From: Streptomyces sp. SLBN-118
GTDB taxonomy: Bacteria; Actinomycetota; Actinomycetes; Streptomycetales; Streptomycetaceae
NCBI RefSeq assembly: GCF_006715635.1
Contig: NZ_VFNP01000002.1
Span: 806,001 to 870,000, forward strand
Length of the DNA: 64,000 nucleotides
Reading direction: 5' to 3'
The position numbers and the translations under genes are program-made. Below, in pieces: positions 18,357 through 27,806 of this stretch (positions are counted from its first letter, which is position 1; each line of letters opens with the position of its first letter). The notes under the pieces are model-generated. The model did not search any database. It had not been told where the DNA came from and was given only the letters and a program-made list of their open reading frames with translations.

Positions 18357-20689
18357 GCCTGACGGGGCACGACGGGTGTGAGCCGGTCGAGCAGCTCGCG
18401 CCGTTCCTTCTCGAACTCCGGGTCGGCCTGGTACTCGGAGTGCCCGAGGATCGGCTCGGGCAGTGGATGCACCTCCGAACGCCCGTACACCAGCGGGTCC
18501 TTGAACACCGGGCAGTCCACTCCGGGGCGCGTGCCGTCGGCGGGGACCCGAACGGGCCCGCCGATCGGGTCGGTGAGCCGCCACAGATTGCGCCAGGTGT
18601 GCACCTGGCCGCTCAGCTCGGCGAGCGCGGCGGGCCCGAAGTAGGCGGGGAACCAACGGCCGTAGAGGCGTTCCAGCGGTGATCCGTACGTCAGCAGCGC
18701 GACCCGGCGCCGGGTGGCCTCCGGCAGCTGCCAGACGGCGGCCGCCGCCAGCACGCTGCCCTGGGAGTGGCCGGAGATGACGAGCCGCCCCCCGCTGCGT
18801 GCGGTCCAGGTGCACATCCGCCAGGTGAGGTCGGGCACGGCGCGCTCGGCGTAGCAGGGCGGCGCGAAGGGGTGGGCCGCGCGCGGCCAGAAGGTGCCGA
18901 CGTCCCACAGGATGCCGATGGTGCGCCGCGCGGAGGCGTCACGGTAGGCGCGGCGGCCCCAGGTGACGAACAGTATGAATCCGAAGCCGATCAGCCAGGA
19001 GCCCGCGGACTGCGCGGCCTCGGCAACGGACTGGGCAACGCCGTCGCCGAAAGCTTCGCCGGGCACGTCCCCGCTCGCCCACGCGCCGGCTACCGCGCCG
19101 GCGCCGAGGAGCAGGGTGGCGCCGGAGACGATGCCGACGATCCAGGGTGCCGCGTCGGTGAGGGCGGCCCGCGCCCGCGTGCCCGCAATGCGCCGGGTGC
19201 GGACTTCGTCGGGACGGCCGACCTCGTACTCGGCCTCCACGTCTTCGCCGAGACCGCGCGCCGTCCGCCAGGTGCGTACGGCCAGGACCGCGCCGGGGAC
19301 GAGCAGGACGATCAGCAGGACGGGGATGACCGAGGCCTGCCAGCTCAGCAGCACCGGGGGCCCCACAATGGAGCCGTCCGCGTCCATGCCGGGCGTGCCG
19401 GGGCCGTCCAGCCAGTCGGCGACGCGCTGGGCGACGCCGCCGGTCATCACCCCGCCGAGGGCGCAGGCGAGCATCGCGACGGCCGGCCCGCCCAGTCCGT
19501 ACAGGGCGGTGCGGGCATGACGCGCGCGGCGGTGCAGGATCCGGGCGACGACACCCAGGGCGATGACCAGCGCGCCCTGGGCGAGGGCGATGACACGGAA
19601 GGTGACATCGCCGGGGAGGGTGGCGGTGGAGACCCAGTCGGGCCGCGACCAGGACGCGTACAGCAGCGAGAGGCCTAACGCCCCGAGTGCGGCACCCGGC
19701 AGCCAGCGCACGGCGGCGCGGTCGATGCGGACATCGATCTTCCTTTCGCTGCGGCCCCTGCGCACCACGACCCACAGCACGCCGAGCAGCCCGATGACGA
19801 GGGCCGTTTCCAGCAGCCATCCGCAGACTTCGAGCAGTGTGTCCTCGCCGCCCCGGTCGTGGCGGGCTGCGGCTCCGGCGACTGCGGCTGCGACGGTGAG
19901 GAAGCCCGCGGCGGTGTGCGCGGCGCGGAGCCTGGCGACGAGGCGTCGGCCGTACCAGAATCCGGGGCGGCCGAGCGCGGGCCGTACGACGGGGCCCTTC
20001 GGCCCGGCGGCGTCCTCCTCGGTCTCCTCCGGGCCCTCCTCCTCGCCCATGCCCTCGCCGGTCGGCGGCCGCTGTGATTCGTACGCGCTCCAGGTGCGGT
20101 TGGAGAGGTACCAGAGCAGACCGACCAGCGCGGCCGGTACGACCGAGGCGAGCGCGAGGCGCCTGCCGGGCTGTGACCACCAGCCGCCCTGAGCTGCGGA
20201 CACGAATCCCAGCCAGGACCTTTCCCCCGTGCATTCGGGAGAGCCGGCGCACTGCCAGGCCAGCAGGTCGAGCGCGACCTCGCAGGCGGCGGCCGTCAGC
20301 AGCACGGTGAGGCTGAGGGCGACGAGGCGCACGAGCACGCCGTACAGCCGTGTCGTGGTCCTGCGGCCCTTCGCGCGCGGGCGCATCCAGTGTGCGAGGT
20401 TGGCCACCATGAAGGGGAGCAGCAGCAGCCACAGCGCCCGTGCGCTGTTGCCGGAGGTGAGGTTGGACCAGCAGTACGCCTCGGGGACGGGCCGGTCCTC
20501 GTACCGTTCGGGGTGGTTCTCCGCTTTCTCGTCGTCGGTGCGCCGGAACACGGCGGCTTTCTCGTCACCGGAGATCCGGATCGTACGGGGGTCGCCGAGC
20601 ATGTCCTGCGGAGTGGCTCCGCCGACGCCGTGGACCAGCAGCTCGAGCGCGGGCCCTCCGTTCTGCGGGACCGGAGTGGCAGAGGACAC
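18326..20689 (-). CDS. large membrane protein with alpha/beta-hydrolase motifs and a TTA codon
   Basis: A 787-residue protein. The start shows ALELLVHGVGGATP, like the oxyanion strand of an alpha/beta hydrolase. Then come many membrane helices (about residues 75-580), and a C-terminal soluble region with VISGHSQGSVLAAAAV (about residue 635), a lipase-type nucleophile elbow, followed by LLTYGSPLERLYGRWFPAYF. The hydrolase core thus seems split around an inserted membrane domain. The substrate may be a lipid, but this is inference. GTG 20689 fits GAGAGCGAG about 10 bases upstream; the frame stays open to 20782. A TTA leucine codon occurs at 19676-19678. Its 3' end overlaps the convergent AAA+ gene by 31 bases. 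Confidence 0.75.
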   Translation of the reverse strand: MSSATPVPQNGGPALELLVHGVGGATPQDMLGDPRTIRISGDEKAAVFRRTDDEKAENHPERYEDRPVPEAYCWSNLTSGNSARALWLLLLPFMVANLAHWMRPRAKGRRTTTRLYGVLVRLVALSLTVLLTAAACEVALDLLAWQCAGSPECTGERSWLGFVSAAQGGWWSQPGRRLALASVVPAALVGLLWYLSNRTWSAYESQRPPTGEGMGEEEGPEETEEDAAGPKGPVVRPALGRPGFWYGRRLVARLRAAHTAAGFLTVAAAVAGAAARHDRGGEDTLLEVCGWLLETALVIGLLGVLWVVVRRGRSERKIDVRIDRAAVRWLPGAALGALGLSLLYASWSRPDWVSTATLPGDVTFRVIALAQGALVIALGVVARILHRRARHARTALYGLGGPAVAMLACALGGVMTGGVAQRVADWLDGPGTPGMDADGSIVGPPVLLSWQASVIPVLLIVLLVPGAVLAVRTWRTARGLGEDVEAEYEVGRPDEVRTRRIAGTRARAALTDAAPWIVGIVSGATLLLGAGAVAGAWASGDVPGEAFGDGVAQSVAEAAQSAGSWLIGFGFILFVTWGRRAYRDASARRTIGILWDVGTFWPRAAHPFAPPCYAERAVPDLTWRMCTWTARSGGRLVISGHSQGSVLAAAAVWQLPEATRRRVALLTYGSPLERLYGRWFPAYFGPAALAELSGQVHTWRNLWRLTDPIGGPVRVPADGTRPGVDCPVFKDPLVYGRSEVHPLPEPILGHSEYQADPEFEKERRELLDRLTPVVPRQAQGSSGRSSG

Positions 20690-20894
20690 TTCTGTGACTC
20701 GCTCTCTCGTTGGAAGGCTCCCGATGGGAGAATTGATCAGTGCGCAGTGGCGCGGAGGTTCATGACCACGATCCCGGATCACGGCAGTTCACCGCACGGC
20801 ACTTACGGAATCTCCCCGAGGCCCGGCCGCACCGGCCGTGCGAGGATGAGCAGCCTTGGCCACATGCGGTGCACGACACCCGGTGTACGACGAC

Positions 20895-21797
20895 ATGGAA
20901 GGACCGGCCCCGGCAGTGACCGACAACCAGAACCTGCTCGCGGAGCAGCGTCGCGCTCTGATCCTCGACGAGGTGCGCAGGCGCGGCGGGGTACGGGTCA
21001 ACGAGCTCACCCGCAAGCTCAATGTCTCCGACATGACAGTGCGCCGGGACCTGGACGCCCTGGCCCGCCAGGGGGTCGTCGAGAAGGTCCACGGCGGGGC
21101 GGTGCCGGTGGTCGAGGCGAGTACGCACGAGCCGGGGTTCGAGGCCAAGTCGGCGCTGGAGCTGAGCGCCAAGGAGGACATCGCGCGGGCGGCGGCCCGG
21201 ATGGCGGTGCCCGGCACCGCGATCGCGCTGTCCGGCGGCACCACGACCTTTGCCCTGGCGCACCACCTCCTCGACGTGCCCGACCTGACGGTGGTCACCA
21301 ACTCCGTGCGGGTCGCCGACGTGTTCCACGCGGCTCAGCGCGCGGGTGCCGCGGGCGGCCAGCGGCCGGGCGCGGCCACGGTGGTCCTCACCGGAGGGGT
21401 GCGGACGCCCTCCGACTCGCTGGTGGGACCGGTCGCCGACCAGGCGATCCGTTCCCTGCATTTCGATGTGCTCTTTCTCGGGGTGCACGGGATCTCGGTC
21501 GAGGCCGGGCTGTCCACGCCGAATCTCGCGGAGGCGGAGACGAACCGCCGTTTCGTCCAGGCTGCGCGGCGGGTCGTCGTGGTCGCCGACCACACCAAGT
21601 GGGGGACGGTGGGCCTGAGTTCCTTCGCCGGGCTGGCCGAGGTCAACACGCTGGTGACGGATTCGGGGCTGTCGCAGGAGGCGCGCCAGGAGATCGCCGA
21701 GCACCTGCCCGGCCTGGTGGTTGCGGGCGGTCCCGAAAGTTCTGTGGCTCCCGCGAGTGCCGACGGTCCAAAGAGCGCCGACGGACAGGAAGGCTGA
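20895..21797 (+). CDS. DeoR/GlpR-family transcriptional regulator
   Basis: A 300-residue DeoR-type repressor. The N-terminal winged helix-turn-helix (about residues 12-65) has the family signature LNVSDMTVRRDLDALARQGV and the KVHGGAV wing. The DeoRC sensor domain (sugar-phosphate-isomerase fold) covers about 85-260, with SGGTTT for phosphate binding and the VVVVADHTKWG segment. Such proteins usually sense a phosphorylated sugar and repress a nearby catabolic operon. Here no sugar operon adjoins; the next two genes are SRPBCC proteins. ATG 20895 is chosen; GTG 20916 and GTG 20856 are alternatives. The C-terminus is Ser/Pro-rich and variable. Confidence 0.88.
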   Translation: MEGPAPAVTDNQNLLAEQRRALILDEVRRRGGVRVNELTRKLNVSDMTVRRDLDALARQGVVEKVHGGAVPVVEASTHEPGFEAKSALELSAKEDIARAAARMAVPGTAIALSGGTTTFALAHHLLDVPDLTVVTNSVRVADVFHAAQRAGAAGGQRPGAATVVLTGGVRTPSDSLVGPVADQAIRSLHFDVLFLGVHGISVEAGLSTPNLAEAETNRRFVQAARRVVVVADHTKWGTVGLSSFAGLAEVNTLVTDSGLSQEARQEIAEHLPGLVVAGGPESSVAPASADGPKSADGQEG

Positions 21798-21804
21798 CGC
21801 ACGG

Positions 21805-22254
21805 GTGGGCGAATTCCGGCTCACACGGGCCGTCGCGCTGCCGGCCGACGAGGCCTGGTCGCGCGTCACCGACTGGCGCGGGCACGCGGCTCAGGTGCCG
21901 TTGACGGCCGTGCGGGTGATGACGCCGCCGCCCACCGGGGTGGGCACCCGATTCGTCGCGCGCTCCGGAGTGGGCCGCGCATGCTTCGACGATCCGATGG
22001 AGGTCGTCGGCTGGGAGCCGCCAGCAGGCGGGAGGCCGGGACGCTGCCGTCTGGAGAAGCGCGGCTCCGTCATCACGGGCTGGGCCGAGATCGAGGTGCT
22101 TCCGCAGGGCCCCGGCGCCGTGGTGGTCTGGGTGGAGCAGCTTCATATCCGTTTTCTGCCCAGGCTGCTGGATCCGCTGGTCGCCCGGGCGGGGCGGCTG
22201 GTGTTCGGCCGCGCCCTGGACGGACTCCTGCTGGGATCCTCGTCTCATGTCTGA
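21805..22254 (+). CDS. SRPBCC (polyketide cyclase/START-like) protein
   Basis: A 149-residue START-fold protein. The helix-grip pattern is seen: LTRAVALPADEAWSRVTDWRG (first strand and helix), AVRVMTPPPTGVGTRFVARS, and a long C-terminal helix ending ARAGRLVFGRALDGLL. Such proteins bind small hydrophobic ligands or act as cyclases/aromatases; the ligand is unknown. The GTG start at 21805 lies 7 bases after the DeoR stop codon, with AGGAAGG about 12 bases upstream. The two genes are therefore probably translated from one mRNA. Confidence 0.8.
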   Translation: MGEFRLTRAVALPADEAWSRVTDWRGHAAQVPLTAVRVMTPPPTGVGTRFVARSGVGRACFDDPMEVVGWEPPAGGRPGRCRLEKRGSVITGWAEIEVLPQGPGAVVVWVEQLHIRFLPRLLDPLVARAGRLVFGRALDGLLLGSSSHV

Positions 22255-22332
22255 AGCGCCTGCGGACAATTGACGAGCTGTCAGCTATGGTGTGCGATCC
22301 CACACCCCTTGCCCCGCCGGAGGTACGGACCC

Positions 22333-22815
22333 ATGGCACGCCGACTGAGCCCCGTGGAACTCGACTTCGTCGAGGCCGCCCCGCTGCGCCTGGTTTTCTC
22401 GGCCGAGGTGTCTGCGACGCCGAAGGCGGTGTACGAGGCGCTCGCCGACGATGTCGCGGGCCTGCCCACCTGGTTCGACGCGGTCGCCTCCGCCACGCCG
22501 ACACACGCGGGCGCGGGCCGCGAGGTCAGGCTCAGGGGCGGGATCTTCTTCGCCGAGACGATCCTGGCCACCGACCTCGGCGAGCGCTACGCCTACCGCG
22601 TCGACCGGACCAACGCCCCTGGCCTGCGTGCCCTGTTGGAGGAGTGGCTGCTCACGCCCAGCGCCTCCGGGACGCGTGTGCAGTGGACGTTCGCGGTGGA
22701 CGCCCCCGCGGCGGTGCGCGGCGTGCTGAAGCTGAGCCGGGCGGCTCTGGCCTCGTCCTTCCGGGGCGCGGTGCGCAATCTCGACCGGAAACTCGCCCGC
22801 TCCGCCGCACAGTGA
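22333..22815 (+). CDS. SRPBCC family protein
   Basis: A second START-fold protein of 160 residues in tandem with the previous one. The features are PLRLVFSAEVSATPKAVYEA, VAGLPTWFDAVASATP, RVQWTFAVDA and a C-terminal helix RAALASSFRGAVRNLDRKLA. It matches the MxaD/polyketide-cyclase-2 group. The ligand is unknown. ATG 22333 follows CCGGAGGTACGGACCC, with GGAGG about 10 bases upstream, a good ribosome site. It converges on the cysteine-synthase-like gene with only 4 bases between stop codons. Confidence 0.82.
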   Translation: MARRLSPVELDFVEAAPLRLVFSAEVSATPKAVYEALADDVAGLPTWFDAVASATPTHAGAGREVRLRGGIFFAETILATDLGERYAYRVDRTNAPGLRALLEEWLLTPSASGTRVQWTFAVDAPAAVRGVLKLSRAALASSFRGAVRNLDRKLARSAAQ

Positions 22816-22819
22816 GAGA

Positions 22820-23953
22820 TCAGCGGGGCCACTCCCCCGTGGCCAGGAACTGCTCGATCGTCGCCGTGTAGGGGGCGATGTCCAGGCCTTGTTCCGCCAG
22901 CCACGCATCGGAGTAGTACTTGTCGAGGTAGCGGTCGCCCGGGTCGCAGAGCAGCGTGACGACGCTGCCTCTTCGGCCCCCGGCCACCATCTCGGCGATG
23001 ATCTTCAGCGAGCTCCACAGCCCGGTACCGGTGGAGCCTCCCGCCTTGCGCCCGATGGCCTTCTCCAGAGCCCGCACGGCGGCGACGCTCGCCGCGTCCG
23101 GCACCTTCATCATCCGGTCGATGGCGCCGGGCACGAAGCTGGGCTCCATACGCGGCCGCCCGATGCCCTCGATCCTTGAGCCGTGGTCGGTGCAGGCGCC
23201 CGGGTCACCCTTGGTCCAGCCTTCGAAGAAACAGGAGTTCTCCGGATCGGGGACGCAGACCCGGGTGTCGTGCTGCAGGTAGTGCACATAGCGGGCGATG
23301 GTCGCCGAGGTTCCGCCGGTGCCCGCCGTCGCCACGATCCACGTCGGCTCGGGATAGCGCTCCAACCGCAGCTGCTGGTAGATCGATTCGGCGATGTTGT
23401 TGTTGCCGCGCCAGTCGGTGGCACGCTCCGCGTAGGTGAACTGGTCCATGTAGTGGCCGCCGGTGCGCTCGGCGAGGGACGCGGACTCCTCGTACATCTT
23501 GCGCGAGTCGTCCACGAAGTGGCACTGCCCGCCGTGGAACTCGATCAGCCGGATTTTCTCGGGGCTGGTCGTGCGTGGCATCACGGCGATGAAGGGGACT
23601 CCGATGAGCTTGGCGAAGTAGGCCTCGGAGACCGCGGTGGAGCCGCTGGATGCCTCGATGACCGGTTTGCCCGGCCGGATCCAGCCATTGCACAGGCCGT
23701 AGAGGAACAGCGACCGGGCGAGGCGGTGCTTGAGGCTGCCGGTCGGATGGGTGGACTCGTCCTTGAGGTAAAGGTCGATTCCCCACTCCTCGGGCAGCGG
23801 GAAACGCAGCAGATGCGTGTCGGCAGAGCGGTTCGCGTCGGCCTGGACCTTGCGTACCGCTTCCTTCAGCCATGCCCGGTAATGCGGATCACTGCGGTCC
23901 ACATCGACGGTCACCATCGCCCCGTTCGCCACTGACTTCCCACTCGTCTTCAT
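22820..23953 (-). CDS. PLP-dependent cysteine synthase family protein, Cds1-like
   Basis: A 377-residue fold-type II PLP enzyme. The cofactor lysine is Lys75 in [27 protein letters not shown] is the substrate-binding loop and [10 protein letters not shown] the phosphate loop. The N-terminal [17 protein letters not shown] and the long C-terminal part match the mycobacterial L-cysteine desulfhydrase Cds1, which makes pyruvate, sulfide and ammonia, better than CysK or CysM, which are nearer 310 residues. ATG 23953 has GGCGAGGA about 9 bases upstream; ATG 23917 is an alternative. It stands alone on its strand. The reaction is inferred from family resemblance. Confidence 0.83.
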   Translation of the reverse strand: MKTSGKSVANGAMVTVDVDRSDPHYRAWLKEAVRKVQADANRSADTHLLRFPLPEEWGIDLYLKDESTHPTGSLKHRLARSLFLYGLCNGWIRPGKPVIEASSGSTAVSEAYFAKLIGVPFIAVMPRTTSPEKIRLIEFHGGQCHFVDDSRKMYEESASLAERTGGHYMDQFTYAERATDWRGNNNIAESIYQQLRLERYPEPTWIVATAGTGGTSATIARYVHYLQHDTRVCVPDPENSCFFEGWTKGDPGACTDHGSRIEGIGRPRMEPSFVPGAIDRMMKVPDAASVAAVRALEKAIGRKAGGSTGTGLWSSLKIIAEMVAGGRRGSVVTLLCDPGDRYLDKYYSDAWLAEQGLDIAPYTATIEQFLATGEWPR

Positions 23954-24152
23954 GCGTCCAGTTCCTCGCCCTCTCGACTCCGGTCCCCACTCGCCACAGT
24001 AAGCCCCTCACCTGCGCAAACGTTCACTTTGGGGATCCATAGGAGTCACTTGCAGGCCAGGAGATGCCCCTGCCTTTGCTCACGTACTGGTGAACTCGCC
24101 CCGGGTTGTGCAGACTTGCCACCAGGAAACGTGCGAAGGGGGCGGAGACTCG

Positions 24153-24476
24153 ATGTCGATGGCAGAGCCCGAATTCAGCGCTACGGGCGTGCGGATCGAG
24201 CGATGGCCGCGATCACTGACGAAGGCCGGACAAGTGCAGATCAAGGACGGCAGGCTGGCACTGCTCACCAGCTACGGCCGGGTGATCGAGAGCGCACCGG
24301 TGCGCGCGGTCAGGGCCGGCAAGCCCTGGTTCGCCGATGACGCGAGCACCATTGCGACGCTGAACGGGAAGAGGTACCGGCTCACGATGGGGCAGCGCGG
24401 CCGCAGGCCGGAGGGCCAGGCGCTGGCCGGGCGTTTCCTCGAGGCCGTGCGGGGCGCGGGTGGCACCAGGACCTGA
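24153..24476 (+). CDS. small conserved protein of unknown function
   Basis: A 107-residue basic protein without signal peptide or membrane helix. The middle (GQVQIKDGRLALLTSYGRVI and KPWFADDASTIATLNGKRYR) looks like a small beta-sheet domain, and the C-terminus a short helix (GQALAGRFLEAVRGAG). I do not recognise the family. GAAGGGGGCGGAG precedes the ATG at 24153; ATG 24159 is equally possible. It precedes an RsbW-like gene on the same strand by 178 bases. Confidence 0.65.
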   Translation: MSMAEPEFSATGVRIERWPRSLTKAGQVQIKDGRLALLTSYGRVIESAPVRAVRAGKPWFADDASTIATLNGKRYRLTMGQRGRRPEGQALAGRFLEAVRGAGGTRT

Positions 24477-24654
24477 GAGACCCGCCCGGGTGCTGTGAGT
24501 TGCGGGACCGTCGTGAGTGCTTCACGCTTTTATCACGTCACTCAGGGTATACCGGCGGTCACGCTGTGATCCAGGGCCGCCGGACACATCAGCAGCCAGC
24601 CAACTGCTGGATCCGATCCTTCGTCTTCCGGACCTCATTCGGGGAGTCGCAGCC

Positions 24655-25170
24655 GTGATCAGCCAGCCAAGCAGGCACTGCACGGTGGAGCTCCAGGCCC
24701 TGCCGTCGCGGATCGGTCAGGTCCGCAGAATCATCTCGGCGCAGCTGCGCTACTGGCATCTCGATCCCTTGATCGACCAGGCTGCGCTCGGCGTCACCGA
24801 ACTGCTGACCAATGTCCACCGCCATGCCGAGCCCGACAAAGTGTGCACGGTCGAGATCGAGTTGCTGCTCGACCGGCTCACGGTCTCCGTCCATGACCAC
24901 GATCCACGTCTTCCGACCGTGGGAGACTCCGATGCCCTGGACACCTCCGGTCGCGGGCTCGCGCTGATAGCGGCGGTGAGCGAGAGCTGGGGCGTGCGGC
25001 CCAAGGGCGACACCGGGAAGATCGTGTGGTTCACCCTTTCGGCGCCATCGCCCGCGGTGGCTCTGCCGACCTACCCGATGGTGTACGGCGCGACGCCGGA
25101 CGGCCCGTTCGCCGAGACGCAGGACGGTGCACGCAAACGCGCCACGGCGCGCTCGACCGTCGCGGGCTGA
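24655..25170 (+). CDS. RsbW-like ATP-binding protein (anti-sigma/serine kinase type)
   Basis: A 171-residue single-domain GHKL ATPase of the kind that is very numerous in Streptomyces. The N-box ALGVTELLTNVHRHA (about residues 44-58) and the glycine-rich lid DTSGRGLALIAAVSESWGV are intact. These proteins may act as anti-sigma factors or serine kinases in partner-switching. No sigma factor or antagonist gene adjoins. GTG 24655 has GGGGAG 8 bases upstream and begins the conserved part; the frame runs further upstream without plausible protein. Confidence 0.85.
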   Translation: MISQPSRHCTVELQALPSRIGQVRRIISAQLRYWHLDPLIDQAALGVTELLTNVHRHAEPDKVCTVEIELLLDRLTVSVHDHDPRLPTVGDSDALDTSGRGLALIAAVSESWGVRPKGDTGKIVWFTLSAPSPAVALPTYPMVYGATPDGPFAETQDGARKRATARSTVAG

Positions 25171-25189
25171 CCCACAGGCCGCACAAGAC

Positions 25190-25217
25190 GCCGGACGAGC
25201 GAGTCGGCCCGTCCGGC
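25190..25217. terminator. bidirectional hairpin between convergent genes
   Basis: GCCGGACG at 25190-25197 pairs with CGTCCGGC at 25210-25217 around a 12-base loop, in the 65-base gap between the RsbW-like gene and the convergent ABC permease gene. It is GC-rich with no T-run. Confidence 0.55.
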
Positions 25218-25235
25218 GCCGCGGACACCACCGGA

Positions 25236-27806
25236 CTACTCCGTGGCGATGGCGCGCAGCACGTCGAGGCGTGCCGCGCGGCGCGCCGGCCGCCAGCCCG
25301 CGACCGCCCCGGCCACCAGGCCGACCAGCGCGACCACCAGGAGCTGGAGGGGGGGTACGGCGAACGCGAAGGCCGTGTCGCCCGCGCCCTCCGACGCCTT
25401 GACGAGCACCCAGCCGAGCAGTCCGCCCAGTGCCAGGCCGCCTGTCGTGCCGAACGCGGCGACCAGCACGGACTCGTAGCGCACCATCGAGCGCAGCTGC
25501 CTTCTGGTCTGTCCGACCGCCCGCAACAGGCCCAGTTCCCTGGTGCGTTCGTGGATCGCGAGGGTGAGCGTGTTGGCGATACCGAGCAGCGCGATCACCA
25601 CGGCGAGAGCGAGCAGGGCGTAGACCAGGGTGAGCATCATGTGTATGGCTCCGGCCGCACTCTGCGCGTACTCGTCCCTGGTCTGCACCTCGGGGTTGCC
25701 GTAGGCGGCCGCTGTCTTCCCGACCGCCGCCGCGCCGTCCGCGGCGGACACTCCGTCCTTGAAGCTGACGGCGATCAGCGTGTCGGAGTCCTGGCCCCGG
25801 TGCGGGGCCCAGGCCTCGCGGGTGATGACATAGTCGCCCGCCAGTTCCGACTGCTCGAAGACGGCGCGGACCGTGAAGGTCTGCTTCCGGCCGTCGGTGA
25901 AGGCGAGTTCGGCTGTGGATCCGGGCTTCCAGCCCTTCTTGTCGGCCTCGGTGTCCGCGACGGCCATTCCGGTGGTGCCGAGGCCGTCGAGCGAGCCGTG
26001 CACGGTGCCGAGGTCGAAGGACCTGCCGAGGGCCACCGGATCGGTGACGGTCAGCCGGCGTCCCGCGCCGTCGACGTCCGCGACGCCCTTGCCGAGGCCG
26101 ACCGCGTTCTCCACCTCGGGCTGTGCGGCGATGGCCGGGGCGAGTTTCGGGCTGAGCCCGCTGCCGCCCGCGCCGAAGGCCGGCGCGCTGACGGCCACAT
26201 CACCGGCAAAGGACCGGGAGACCGTCTGGTCCATGGTCGCCTTCAGCGAGGCGCCGAATACGGTGAACAGGGAGACGACGGCGACACCGATCATCAGCGC
26301 GGTCGCGGTGGCCGCGGTGCGCTTGGGGCTGCGCAGGGCGTTGCGCTTGGCCAGGCCGCCGGACACACCGCGCAGCCGGTCGAGCGGCCCGCCGAGGACC
26401 CGTACCGCATACGAGGACGCGACGGGGCCGAGCACCACAAAGGCGGCCAGCGCCAGCACGGCGCCCGCGGCCGCGAGCCAGATCGACGGCGCGGCCACGA
26501 CGCCGGCCAGGATGATGCCGATGCCGGACAGGGCGACGCCCGCTCCGATGTACGCACGCTTCCTGGAGGCCGCCGACTGGTCCACGGCCGTCTCGCGCAG
26601 CGCGGCGAGCGGAGCGGTCCGCCCGGCGCGCAGAGCGGGCATCAGCGCGGAGCCGAGTCCGACGATCACGCCGACGGCGAGCGGCAGCAGCAGCGAGAGA
26701 GCACTGATCACCAGGCCGCCCTCCGGGAAGGGGAATCCGATCACGGGGAACAGCGCCCGCAGTCCTGCGGCGATCCCGATGCCGCCGAGCAGCCCCACGG
26801 CGGACGCGGTCAGCGCGACGAGGGCCGCCTCGACGAGGGTCGAGCCGACGACCTGGCGCCTCGACGCGCCGAGCGCGCGCAGCAGCGCGTTCTCGCGGGT
26901 GCGCTGGGCGATGACGATCGCGAAGGTGTTGTAGATGGAGAAGGTCGCGACCAGCAGCACGATGCCGGAGAAGACCAGCAGCAGGATGGTGAAAAGATTC
27001 AGGAACTGACCGGAGATCATGTCCTGGTTCTCTTCGGTGGACTCCTGTCCGGTGATCGCCTCGACTCCCTGCGGGAGTACGGGCGTCAGCGCGTCGACGA
27101 GCTCCTGCTGACTGGTGCCGGGACCGGCCCGCACCTGGATGGACGCCGCCTGACCGGGCTTCGGGGTGAGGTACTTCTCGGCGTCGGCGAGGGTCATCGC
27201 GGTGAAAGTGACCTGGCCCATGCCGTCCTCGCCGCCGAAGGTGGCCAGTCCGACGATCGTGACCCGCACCGGGTCGGGCGTGCGCAGCACGGTACGGTCG
27301 CCGATCTTCAGTCCGCCCTTCTCGGCGGTGCCGCGGTTGACCACCACCTCGCCGCTCCTGACGGGGACCCGTCCCTCGGCGAGCTGGTACGGGTTGAGCT
27401 CGGGGTCGGTGATCCAGTTGCCCGCGAGCGTCGGCGGGCCCTGTCCGCCGATGGGCTTGCCGCCCGATCCGACGAGCTGTGCCGCGCCCTGGATGTTGGG
27501 CTCGGCGGCGGCGACACCGGGCGTCTTCGCGATCACCGACACGAGGTCCGTCTGTACGGGCTGTCGGGTGCCCTGGCCCTCGCCGGAGACCGTGACGACG
27601 TTGGAGCTGCGGACGACGGCGTCGGTGCCGCCGTTGGCGTCGGCGAACATGGTGTCGAAGCTGCCGCGGAGGGTGTCGCCCATGATGAGCGTGCCCGCGA
27701 GAAAGGCGACGCCGAGCAGAACGGCGGTGAGGGTGCCGGCGAAGCGCCGTTTGTGGGCGCGCAGGGAGTTGAGGCTGATGCGCAGCGCAGCGCGGCTCTC
27801 GCTCAT
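25236..27806 (-). CDS. ABC transporter permease, FtsX/MacB type
   Basis: An 856-residue permease with duplicated FtsX-like halves. A membrane helix near residues 17-37 is followed by a large external domain (about 40-255). Then come helices near 265-410, a second set of helices around 425-510, another external domain (about 525-735), and final helices near 740-840 with the conserved TLAIHERTRELGLLRAVGQT segment. Such permeases export lipids, peptides or antibiotics or do mechanical work at the envelope; they are not importers. Its ATG overlaps the stop codon of the ATPase gene by 4 bases, so the subunits are translationally coupled. Confidence 0.92.
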   Translation of the reverse strand: MSESRAALRISLNSLRAHKRRFAGTLTAVLLGVAFLAGTLIMGDTLRGSFDTMFADANGGTDAVVRSSNVVTVSGEGQGTRQPVQTDLVSVIAKTPGVAAAEPNIQGAAQLVGSGGKPIGGQGPPTLAGNWITDPELNPYQLAEGRVPVRSGEVVVNRGTAEKGGLKIGDRTVLRTPDPVRVTIVGLATFGGEDGMGQVTFTAMTLADAEKYLTPKPGQAASIQVRAGPGTSQQELVDALTPVLPQGVEAITGQESTEENQDMISGQFLNLFTILLLVFSGIVLLVATFSIYNTFAIVIAQRTRENALLRALGASRRQVVGSTLVEAALVALTASAVGLLGGIGIAAGLRALFPVIGFPFPEGGLVISALSLLLPLAVGVIVGLGSALMPALRAGRTAPLAALRETAVDQSAASRKRAYIGAGVALSGIGIILAGVVAAPSIWLAAAGAVLALAAFVVLGPVASSYAVRVLGGPLDRLRGVSGGLAKRNALRSPKRTAATATALMIGVAVVSLFTVFGASLKATMDQTVSRSFAGDVAVSAPAFGAGGSGLSPKLAPAIAAQPEVENAVGLGKGVADVDGAGRRLTVTDPVALGRSFDLGTVHGSLDGLGTTGMAVADTEADKKGWKPGSTAELAFTDGRKQTFTVRAVFEQSELAGDYVITREAWAPHRGQDSDTLIAVSFKDGVSAADGAAAVGKTAAAYGNPEVQTRDEYAQSAAGAIHMMLTLVYALLALAVVIALLGIANTLTLAIHERTRELGLLRAVGQTRRQLRSMVRYESVLVAAFGTTGGLALGGLLGWVLVKASEGAGDTAFAFAVPPLQLLVVALVGLVAGAVAGWRPARRAARLDVLRAIATE

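Noticed and set aside
16035..18908. A 957-codon minus-strand frame.
   Set aside because: It is antisense to the beta-helix/AAA+ gene and mirrors its repeats; it has no motifs of its own.
22260..22300. TTGACG followed by TATGGT before the SRPBCC gene.
   Set aside because: The boxes are only 10 bases apart, too close for a normal promoter.
24477..24654. Upstream part of the RsbW-like frame as an N-terminal domain.
   Set aside because: No conserved sequence, and GGGGAG before GTG 24655 marks the start.
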